Assembly (NCBI GenBank): GCA_964391995.1
Contig: CAYMOM010000078.1
Span: 1-9,182, forward strand
Reading direction: 5' to 3'
DNA from: UBA11524 sp964391995
Lineage (GTDB): Bacteria; Bacillota; Clostridia; Christensenellales; Aristaeellaceae
DNA: 9,182 bases
Below are positions 1 through 5,911 of the stretch, piece by piece. The notes under the pieces were generated by a model. It saw only the letters and a list, made by a program, of their open reading frames with translations, had not been told where the DNA came from and made no database searches. Each line of letters begins with the position of its first letter. Within the stretch, counting starts at the first letter, position 1. The position numbers were made by a program, and so were the translations under genes.

Positions 1-54
1 TGATTCTGGTGGGAATCAGGGCTTTGTGGGCGGGCTGAGGCCTGCTTGCAGGCC
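1..54. other. Non-coding edge with two small hairpins
   Basis: No gene is visible here. Two short inverted repeats can be read. Positions 1-6 (TGATTC) pair with 13-18 (GAATCA). Positions 38-45 (AGGCCTGC) pair perfectly with 48-55 (GCAGGCCT) around a 2-nt turn. Neither is followed by a T-run, so they are not classical terminators. The second abuts the 59-bp repeat that begins at 55. They may belong to the 3' end of an upstream transcript or to a larger repeat element cut by the window edge. Confidence 0.35.
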
Positions 55-113
55 TGACAGTGACGGAGCGCAAATCCTCGAAAAAGTGGCTTTGCCACTT
101 TTTCGACACCCTG
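55..113 (+). repeat. 59-bp inverted repeat, left copy, with internal hairpin
   Basis: This stretch recurs in reverse orientation at 9117-9175 with 58 of 59 bases identical. The only difference is T103 here against C in the other copy. At its core is a perfect hairpin: 78-90 pairs with 94-106 (13 bp) around a TTT loop. An A5 tract on the 5' side and a T5 tract on the 3' side frame the GTGGC/GCCAC core. That shape can act as a rho-independent terminator on either strand. It looks like a dispersed intergenic palindromic element of the REP or MITE kind. No transposase or recombinase is present in the window. Confidence 0.85.
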
Positions 114-143
114 CTGCTGTGTTGTAAGCGCAGCAGTTTTTTT
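114..143 (+). terminator. Rho-independent terminator of an upstream transcript
   Basis: The hairpin arm at 114-123 (CTGCTGTGTT) pairs with 127-136 (AGCGCAGCAG) around a 3-nt loop, with two G-U pairs. Seven T residues follow at 137-143. This is the classical intrinsic terminator form on the plus strand. It lies before the operon promoter, so it should end transcription entering from the left and insulate the cassette. The right arm (130-136, GCAGCAG) can also pair with CTGCTGC at 161-167, giving an alternative fold. Confidence 0.75.
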
Positions 144-167
144 GTACTGCCGATGGCCCGCTGCTGC

Positions 168-216
168 AATTTTTCCGAAAAAACCGTTGACAGATTCCAT
201 CCGTATACGCTATAAT
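168..216 (+). promoter_or_regulatory. Strong sigma-A promoter of the sugar operon
   Basis: A consensus -35 box TTGACA (187-192) and a consensus -10 box TATAAT (211-216) are separated by 18 bp. Both hexamers are perfect. The stretch upstream of the -35 box (168-183) holds A- and T-tracts and could act as an UP element. Transcription would start near 222-224, giving a leader of about 50 nt before the binding-protein ATG at 275. Such a strong promoter needs a repressor to be inducible, which fits the operator directly downstream and the LacI-type gene in the same window. Confidence 0.9.
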
Positions 217-225
217 AGCCTTAAG

Positions 226-239
226 GTTGAGCGCTAAAC
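226..239. promoter_or_regulatory. Probable operator for the LacI-family regulator
   Basis: GTTGAGCGCTAAAC is a 14-bp palindrome centred on a CpG (232/233). Six of its seven base pairs are symmetric; the exception is G229 opposite A236. A central CG with an AGCGCT core is typical of LacI-family operators, and the ideal symmetric lac operator has the same core. It begins a few bases after the predicted transcription start, where a bound repressor would block initiation or early elongation. The cognate protein is most likely the regulator at 8061-9077. Binding itself is inferred. Confidence 0.7.
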
Positions 240-274
240 TAGTACAATCGAACATCAATCAAGGAGGTTTGAAC

Positions 275-1708
275 ATGAAACGGTTCGTGAAGCTGGTATC
301 CCTGGTTTTGGCCCTGTGCCTTGGGCTGATGTCCATCCCCTTCGCCCTGGCGGAGGATGGTGTGGTGGATGCAAACCTGACTTGCACCATCACCCTGGGC
401 AACTGGCCTGCCGATACCGCACCCGATGCGGAAAAGGCAGCCTTTGAGGGCTACAAGGCCATCATGGCCCAGCAGTATCCCAATGTGACCCTGGTGCCGG
501 ATTACTATTCCTACAGCCTGAGCAACTATGTGGCTATGGCCAAGGGCCACACCGCGCCCAGCATTTTTCAGCCTCCCTTTACCGATCCGCAGCTGCTGAT
601 CAGCCAAGGGCTGGTGGGCGATGTGACCGATGCGCTGGAGCAGTTCGGCGTGCTGGAGCAGTTCAGTCCCTCCTATGTGGAGATGCTGGCGGATGAAAAC
701 GGGCGCATTTACGGCCTGCCCCGGGACGGCTATGTACTGGGCCTGCACATTAACATCGACCTGTTCCGCCAGGCCGGCCTGATGACCGAGGATGGCCTGC
801 CCATGTACCCCAAAACCCTGCAGGAGCTGGCGGAGTATGGCCAGATTATCAAAGAAAAGACAGGCAAGGCCGGCCTGGTGTTCCCCGCCAGCGAAACCTA
901 TGGCGGCTGGCTGTTCACCAACATCGCCTGGAACTTTGGCTGCGTGGGCGAAAATGCCCTGGAATACCAGGACGAGGACGGTCGCTGGGTGTGCAATTTC
1001 ACCTCCCCCCAGTGCATTGCCGCCATGGAGTACCTTCGGGATTTGCAATGGAAGTATAACATTCTGAATGCCGATGCCACCACCACCGACTGGGCTGGCG
1101 CCCACTCCCTGCTGGGCACCGGCGAGGCAGCCATGAACTTTGCCGCGGACGATTGCGTGGATCAGCCCACCGCTCAGAAGGGCCTGCCGGTGGAATCCTT
1201 TGCCCTGGTTCCCTTCCCCGCAGGCGATGCGGGCCGCTATGCCCTGGCCGGCGGCACCTGCTATATGTTCTCCCCCGACATTACCGGCGACCAGGCCGTG
1301 GCCCTGATGGCCTACCTGAAGGTGCTGGGCAAGTTGCCCTTCCTGGATGATGATGTTGTTGCCGGCATGCGGGCCGACTATGCCGCCAAGCGCGACAGGG
1401 GCGCCCCTGTGCTGCCCGCCATCAGCGCCTGGTCTGATGAAGGGTACAACAATGCCAAGCAGGTGATCATTGATGAGTTCTGCAATGTGGATATGCGCCT
1501 GTACAGCGATTTCTTCGATTCCATCAGCCAGGGTACCATCACCCTGAAGTCTGAGGAACCCATCTTTGCCCAGCAGCTGTACAGGGAGCTGACCAGCGTT
1601 GTGCAGCGGATGATCACCAAGGAAGGCGCCGATGTGGAAAAGGCCCTGCGCAAGGCCGAGGAATCCTTCCAGGAATACCTGGATGACGAGTATAACGATT
1701 ATCAGTAA
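275..1708 (+). CDS. Extracellular solute-binding protein of a CUT1 sugar ABC importer
   Basis: This 477-residue protein is the probable sugar receptor of the importer formed with the two downstream permeases. ATG 275 follows AAGGAGG (261-267) at 7 nt. An in-frame TTG at 227 would lie inside the operator and has no ribosome binding site. Residues 1-26 form a signal peptide: MKRFVK, a hydrophobic stretch, then FALA with predicted signal peptidase I cleavage before E27. C15 sits mid-helix and lacks a proper lipobox, so the protein is probably not a lipoprotein. The mature part looks like solute-binding protein family 1, with an ENGRIYGLPRDGYV segment and the family-typical NIDLFRQAGL (from N160). 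Length is slightly above the usual 400-450 residues. The C-terminus is acidic (DDEYNDYQ). The ligand, inferred from the enzymes downstream, is an alpha-linked gluco-oligosaccharide or glucosyl conjugate. Confidence 0.88.
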   Translation: MKRFVKLVSLVLALCLGLMSIPFALAEDGVVDANLTCTITLGNWPADTAPDAEKAAFEGYKAIMAQQYPNVTLVPDYYSYSLSNYVAMAKGHTAPSIFQPPFTDPQLLISQGLVGDVTDALEQFGVLEQFSPSYVEMLADENGRIYGLPRDGYVLGLHINIDLFRQAGLMTEDGLPMYPKTLQELAEYGQIIKEKTGKAGLVFPASETYGGWLFTNIAWNFGCVGENALEYQDEDGRWVCNFTSPQCIAAMEYLRDLQWKYNILNADATTTDWAGAHSLLGTGEAAMNFAADDCVDQPTAQKGLPVESFALVPFPAGDAGRYALAGGTCYMFSPDITGDQAVALMAYLKVLGKLPFLDDDVVAGMRADYAAKRDRGAPVLPAISAWSDEGYNNAKQVIIDEFCNVDMRLYSDFFDSISQGTITLKSEEPIFAQQLYRELTSVVQRMITKEGADVEKALRKAEESFQEYLDDEYNDYQ

Positions 1709-1739
1709 GGCATAAGCACCGCCGGCGGGAGGGATATGC

Positions 1740-2648
1740 ATGGGTGAAGGGAAAAGGCGCCTGGCGCTCCGTGCCAAGGGGGCCGAAAACGCCAAGGCAT
1801 GGCTGATCATGCTGCCAAGCCTGGCACTAATGCTGTTTTTTGTGTGGGAGCCCCTGTTTGAAAGCGTCCGTATGAGCCTGTACAAAACACGGAATGTGGA
1901 GCTGGTGAAGTTCATCGGCCTGGACAACTACCTGAGCGTGGTGAAAAAGGACGATTTTCTGCAGGCCCTGATGAACACCTTTTCCTACACCTTCTGGTCG
2001 CTGCTGATTGGCTTCCTGCTGCCCATGGTACTGGCGGTGCTGATTGGCGAAACCCGCCGGGGAAAGGGGTTCTTCCGCACGGTGGCCTACCTGCCCAACA
2101 TGCTGCCCGGGCTGGCGGTGGTCATCCTGTGGTCGTCCTTCTTCTCCGGCGGCGAAACCGGCGTGCTGAACATCCTTCTGGGCGCACTGGGCCTTCCGGC
2201 CCAAACCTACCTGACCCGCTCGGAGCTGGTGATTCCCATCATCATCCTCATTGCCACATGGAAGGGTGCAGGCGCGACGGCGCTGATCTATATGGCCAGC
2301 ATTGCCGGCATCAGCCCCGAACTGTACGAGGCTGCCACCATCGATGGCGCCGGCGTGTGGAAGCGCATCTTCCATGTGATGCTCCCCGCCATCAAAAAAC
2401 TGACGGGCACGCTGCTGATATTGCAGATCATCTCCGTGTTCCAGATCATGTACGAGCCCATGGTGCTTACCAAGGGCGGCCCGGACAATGCCTCCCTGTC
2501 CCTGATGCAGCTGATGTGGCAGTATGCCTTCGGCGGCTCCATGAACTATGGCAAGGCATCGGCTGTGGCGGTGATGGTCACCCTGATCCTGCTGGTGATG
2601 ACCGCCATCTATTCCTACTTCAACCGCAAGGAGTCCGACTGGGACTGA
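1740..2648 (+). CDS. CUT1 ABC transporter permease 1 (MalF/UgpA/LplB type)
   Basis: This 302-residue inner-membrane protein is one of two permease subunits of the sugar importer. About six hydrophobic segments can be read: roughly residues 20-40, 78-102, 112-135, 163-188, 217-240 and 268-292. The cytoplasmic EAA loop, which docks on the ATPase, is clear at residues 197-216: EAATIDGAGVWKRIFHVMLP. FIGLDNYLSVVKKDDFLQAL before the second segment and VLTKGGPDNASLSLMQLMWQYAF near the end are typical of the MalF/UgpA branch. ATG 1740 follows GGGAGGG (1727-1733) at 6 nt. The ATG at 1736 is out of frame. The gene starts 31 nt after the binding-protein gene and 17 nt before permease 2, so translation of one transcript is expected. 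Confidence 0.93.
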   Translation: MGEGKRRLALRAKGAENAKAWLIMLPSLALMLFFVWEPLFESVRMSLYKTRNVELVKFIGLDNYLSVVKKDDFLQALMNTFSYTFWSLLIGFLLPMVLAVLIGETRRGKGFFRTVAYLPNMLPGLAVVILWSSFFSGGETGVLNILLGALGLPAQTYLTRSELVIPIIILIATWKGAGATALIYMASIAGISPELYEAATIDGAGVWKRIFHVMLPAIKKLTGTLLILQIISVFQIMYEPMVLTKGGPDNASLSLMQLMWQYAFGGSMNYGKASAVAVMVTLILLVMTAIYSYFNRKESDWD

Positions 2649-2665
2649 GAGGAGGGTCATGCCCC

Positions 2666-3535
2666 ATGAAAAAGGCGCAGTTCACAGGCGTCATCCGGGA
2701 ATACGATATGCACTCCACCTCGGTCAGGGTGGGATATGGGGTCATCATTTTCTTCTGCCTGGTGATGACCGTGCTGGCGGTTTTTCCGCTGGTGTGGGTT
2801 ATGCTGGCCGGCTTTAAGGACCTGAAGGAGTTTATGTCCAGCACATCCCTGCTGCCCCAGTCCTTCAGCCTGGATCCCTTCATCCTCACCTGGAACCAGC
2901 TGGGCATTGCCCGGAACTATCTCAATTCGCTGATCTCCGTGGTGGGCAGCGTAGTGTGCGCCATTGTGTTCAATGGCCTGCTGGGCTATGGCCTGGGCAT
3001 CCTGAAGCCCAAGGGCTATGCCCTGGTGAAGAAGCTGGTGATGCTATCCCTGCTGCTGCCCACCACCATCTCCATCGTGCCCTTGTTCATGAACATTCAA
3101 CAGCTGAACCTGGGCAATTCCTTCCTGCCCCTGTGGCTTTCCTTTGGCGCCAATGCCATGTATGTCATTTTGTTCGTTCAGTTTTTCGAGTCCCTGCCCC
3201 AGTCCATCATCGAGGCCGCGCATATCGATGGCGCCAGCCAGCTGCAGACCTTCTTCCGCATTGTGCTGCCCCTGTCCAAGCCCATTTGCACGGTGATTGC
3301 CATTTTCGCGGTGAATGCCGCCTGGTCGGACTTCCTGCTGCCCTACCTGGTGCTGCGGGGTGCACAGATGCAAACGGTGATGGTTCGCCTTTTCGTTTTC
3401 AGCACGGAGCAGACCGTGAATGCCGATGCCATGATGCGCTCGGTGGTGTTCTCCATGATCCCGCCCATCATCCTCTTCTTCATCTTCCAGAAGCAGCTGA
3501 CGGAAAACGCCGTTTCCGTGGGTATCAAGGGTTAA
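2666..3535 (+). CDS. CUT1 ABC transporter permease 2 (MalG/UgpE/LplC type)
   Basis: This 289-residue inner-membrane protein is the partner of permease 1. It has a short cytoplasmic N-terminus, a first membrane segment near residues 24-48 (IIFFCLVMTVLAVFPLVWVM), then FKDLKEF, typical of MalG-type subunits. Several more membrane segments follow. The EAA loop runs from E183: EAAHIDGASQLQTFFRIVLP. The C-terminal GIKG ending is also characteristic of this subunit. ATG 2666 follows GGAGGG (2651-2656) at 9 nt. The reading frame stays open upstream into permease 1, but that part has no membrane-protein character and no start signal. No ATPase gene follows. CUT1 systems in Bacillota often share an MsmK/MalK-like ATPase encoded elsewhere, which is assumed here. 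Confidence 0.93.
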   Translation: MKKAQFTGVIREYDMHSTSVRVGYGVIIFFCLVMTVLAVFPLVWVMLAGFKDLKEFMSSTSLLPQSFSLDPFILTWNQLGIARNYLNSLISVVGSVVCAIVFNGLLGYGLGILKPKGYALVKKLVMLSLLLPTTISIVPLFMNIQQLNLGNSFLPLWLSFGANAMYVILFVQFFESLPQSIIEAAHIDGASQLQTFFRIVLPLSKPICTVIAIFAVNAAWSDFLLPYLVLRGAQMQTVMVRLFVFSTEQTVNADAMMRSVVFSMIPPIILFFIFQKQLTENAVSVGIKG

Positions 3536-3552
3536 TTCATACCGACAAGTGT

Positions 3553-3566
3553 GGGAGGTTCCCGTG
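3553..3566 (+). promoter_or_regulatory. Ribosome binding site fixing a GTG start
   Basis: GGGAGG (3553-3558) is followed 5 nt later by GTG (3564-3566). An earlier in-frame GTG at 3549 lies just before this Shine-Dalgarno sequence, so it cannot use it and has no comparable site of its own. The start at 3564 is therefore preferred and removes five residues from the longer reading. Confidence 0.8.
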
Positions 3567-5858
3567 GCAAAAGCAGCAGATGTGTATTTCTCCGTTGATC
3601 CGTGGCGGATTATCGAAATGGGCTTTGACCCGTCCTATTCCCGGGTAAGCGAATCGGTTTTTTCCCTGGCCAATGAAACCATGGGCGTTCGCGGCTGCTT
3701 TGACGAGGGCGGCAGCGTGGACAGCCTGCGGGGTGCCTACGTCAATGGCGTGTATGAAATGGAGCAGCTGCCCCGCTCCTATCGGGGCATCATCGACAAA
3801 TCCCATTTCATGATCCCCTGTGCCGAATGGCTGATGAGCCGCATCACCCTGGATGGCGAAACCCTGGACCTGGGACGGGTGCAATTTGCCGATTTCACCC
3901 GCCAGCTGGACATGCGCACCGGCACCCTGACCCGCAGCCTTGTGTGGACAACGGCTACGGGCAAGGTGCTGCGGGTGCAGTTTCTCCGCTTTGTGGACAT
4001 GGTGCACCGGGAAAGGGCCTACCAGCGCATTTCCCTGCAGGCGCTGAACTTTTCCGGCCAGGTTGAATTAACCTCCGGCCTTTCCTTCCATGTAATGCAT
4101 GAGGGCCGCCGCCTGTGCCCCTGGCAGAAACCCCGTACCCTGGCCCGGGGCCGGCGTATGCAGCTGCAGGCCCGCACGGAGCACTCCGGCCAGGAGGTTT
4201 TTGCCGGTGCCCTGGTGGATGTGCCTGCCACCCTCACCGCCGGTACGGGGGAAATGGATGCATCCCTTTCTGCCTGTGTCAGCCTGCAGCAGGGTGTGGA
4301 AATCTGCATGGACAAGCGGGTGGTGATCCTCTTTGACGGCACGGAGGGTGATGCCCTGTGGCAAAGCGGCACCGCTGCCCTGGATGCCAGCGAAGCTGTT
4401 TCCCTGGAGGAGGCGCTCCAGGCCCAGCGGGCCTTCTGGGACGGCTGGTGGCGCACCTCTGATATTCTCATTGAGCCGGCAGATGGTGCCGACCCGGCTG
4501 CTGTGGCAGCCGAGCAGCAGGGCATACGCTTTTGCAGCTTTCAGCTGGCGCAGACCTACAACGGCGGCAGCATGCGCCACAACATTGGCGCCAAGGGCCT
4601 GACCGGCGAGGCCTACAACGGGCATGCCTTCTGGGATACGGAGGCCTGCTGCCTGCCCTTTTACCTGTTTACCAATCCCTCCGCCGCCCGGGATCTGCTC
4701 CTCTTCCGCTACAACACGCTGCCCATGGCCCTGGAGCGCGCCAAAATGCTGGACTGCCAAGGTGCATGCTATCCCATTGCCACCCTGAACGGTGACGAGG
4801 CCTGCGCCCTGTGGCAGCATGCCAGCCTTCAGCTGCAGCCCAGCACCGCTGTGGCCTATGGCATCTGGCATTATGTGCACCTGACGGGGGACGAGGACTT
4901 CCTTTGGCACTACGGCGCAGAAATGCTGCTGCAGGTGGCCCGCTTTATGGCCAGCCGGGTGGAGGTGAGCAGCGCAACGGGCAAGTATGGCTTCTTTGGT
5001 GTCATGGGCCCGGACGAATTCCACCTGATGGTCAACAACAACGCCTATACCAACTACATGGGCATGCGCACCCTGGCCTATGCTGCCCAGGTGCTGGCAC
5101 GGATGCAGCAGGAGCAGCCCGCCGCCTATACCCGCCTGGCAGAGAAAACCGGCCTGACCGCAGGGGAAACAGACCGCTGGCAGCACATTGCCCGGAACAT
5201 GTTCATCCCCCAGGATGAAACCGGGCTGATCGAGCAGCACGATGGGTATTTCGACCTGCCCCACACGGACATTGGCGCCATTCCCGTCAGTGATTTCCCC
5301 TTGTATGAGCACTGGGCCTACGACAGAATCTACCGCAGCGACATGATCAAGCAGCCGGATGTGCTGATGCTCCTGTACCTGTACAATTCCTCCTTCACCA
5401 AGAAGGAAAAGCAGGTCAATTACAATTTCTATGAGCCCCGCACCATCCATGAGTCCTCCCTGTCCCCTGCTATTCACTCCATCCTGGCTGCGGAGCTGGA
5501 CAACATGGGGGAGGCCGTCCGCTTCTTCGGCTACGCCACCCGGCTGGACCTGGACAACTATAACCGCAACACCCGGGAGGGCCTGCACATTACCAGCATA
5601 GCCATGGCCTGGGCCAACATTGTGTATGGCTTCGCCGGCCTGCGCAGCGATGGGCCGCTGCTGGCCTTTGCGCCGCGCCTGCCGGAAAGGTGGAAACGCC
5701 TGTGCTTTTCCATCAAGTATCGGGGGCGGATCATCCGCATTTGCATGGAGCCGAACAGCAGCAGTTTCTCCCTGGCCCAGGGCGAGCCGCTGCCTGTGCT
5801 GATTCGCCAGCAGCCCTTTACCCTCACCGGGAACCCGCTGGTGATTCCTTCCGTTTGA
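3564..5858 (+). CDS. GH65 glycoside phosphorylase 1 (maltose/kojibiose phosphorylase-like)
   Basis: This 764-residue cytoplasmic enzyme probably performs reversible phosphorolysis of an alpha-glucoside with inversion, giving beta-glucose 1-phosphate and an acceptor. The family order is present: an N-terminal beta-sandwich (about 1-270), a linker, an (alpha/alpha)6 catalytic barrel and a small C-terminal beta domain. Visible landmarks are FWDTE (D358), the general acid E485 in MGPDEFHLMVNNNAYTNYMG, substrate-site KQ at 596-597, and the phosphate-site segment HESSLS (H629, S631, S632). Spacing matches characterised maltose phosphorylases of about 760 residues, whose acid is near 487. There is no signal peptide. 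The acceptor-side segment (ACYPIATLNGDEACALWQHA, then SLQLQPSTAVAY) does not resemble the maltose phosphorylase motif as I remember it (NEWEITFEEIHRNGA). The substrate may therefore be another alpha-linkage, such as kojibiose, nigerose, alpha-1,3-oligoglucan or glucosyl-rhamnose. Phosphorylase rather than hydrolase activity is inferred from the phosphate site. Confidence 0.9.
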   Translation: MAKAADVYFSVDPWRIIEMGFDPSYSRVSESVFSLANETMGVRGCFDEGGSVDSLRGAYVNGVYEMEQLPRSYRGIIDKSHFMIPCAEWLMSRITLDGETLDLGRVQFADFTRQLDMRTGTLTRSLVWTTATGKVLRVQFLRFVDMVHRERAYQRISLQALNFSGQVELTSGLSFHVMHEGRRLCPWQKPRTLARGRRMQLQARTEHSGQEVFAGALVDVPATLTAGTGEMDASLSACVSLQQGVEICMDKRVVILFDGTEGDALWQSGTAALDASEAVSLEEALQAQRAFWDGWWRTSDILIEPADGADPAAVAAEQQGIRFCSFQLAQTYNGGSMRHNIGAKGLTGEAYNGHAFWDTEACCLPFYLFTNPSAARDLLLFRYNTLPMALERAKMLDCQGACYPIATLNGDEACALWQHASLQLQPSTAVAYGIWHYVHLTGDEDFLWHYGAEMLLQVARFMASRVEVSSATGKYGFFGVMGPDEFHLMVNNNAYTNYMGMRTLAYAAQVLARMQQEQPAAYTRLAEKTGLTAGETDRWQHIARNMFIPQDETGLIEQHDGYFDLPHTDIGAIPVSDFPLYEHWAYDRIYRSDMIKQPDVLMLLYLYNSSFTKKEKQVNYNFYEPRTIHESSLSPAIHSILAAELDNMGEAVRFFGYATRLDLDNYNRNTREGLHITSIAMAWANIVYGFAGLRSDGPLLAFAPRLPERWKRLCFSIKYRGRIIRICMEPNSSSFSLAQGEPLPVLIRQQPFTLTGNPLVIPSV

Positions 5859-5865
5859 CACGCAT

Positions 5866-5891
5866 ATCCGCCAGCGGGTTAGCCGGCGGAT
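5866..5891. other. Hairpin between the two GH65 genes
   Basis: ATCCGCC (5866-5872) pairs with GGCGGAT (5885-5891) around a 12-nt loop. It is followed by the T-rich stretch TTTCTTC. The T-run is broken and short, so it is at best a weak or partial terminator. It sits in the widest gap of the operon (53 nt) and could tune the amount of the second enzyme or protect an upstream mRNA end. No promoter is visible in the gap. Confidence 0.4.
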
Positions 5892-5911
5892 TTCTTCATG
5901 TGGAGGTTTTT

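Noticed and set aside
66..74. GAGCGCAAA in both repeat copies as extra LacI operators
   Set aside because: It resembles part of the 226-239 palindrome, but its two halves are not symmetric around the CpG, and it belongs to the repeat.
16..258. 80-residue open frame on the minus strand
   Set aside because: It runs through the repeat, terminator, promoter and operator, which explain this region better.
227..274. Upstream in-frame TTG start for the binding protein
   Set aside because: It lies inside the operator near the transcription start, lacks a ribosome binding site, and would place 16 extra residues before a normal signal peptide.
1720..1730. GC-rich palindrome between binding protein and permease 1
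   Set aside because: CCGCCGGCGG has no loop or T-run and overlaps the ribosome binding region. It is too short to call a regulatory hairpin.
239..1927. 562-residue open frame on the minus strand over the binding-protein gene
   Set aside because: It is antisense to a clear gene, has low-complexity GQ/H-rich composition, no recognisable domain and no ribosome binding site. It results from GC-biased codon use.
4068..5861. 597-residue open frame on the minus strand over GH65-1
   Set aside because: It mirrors the codon bias of the sense gene. The sense strand has all GH65 motifs, and the antisense product has no family features.
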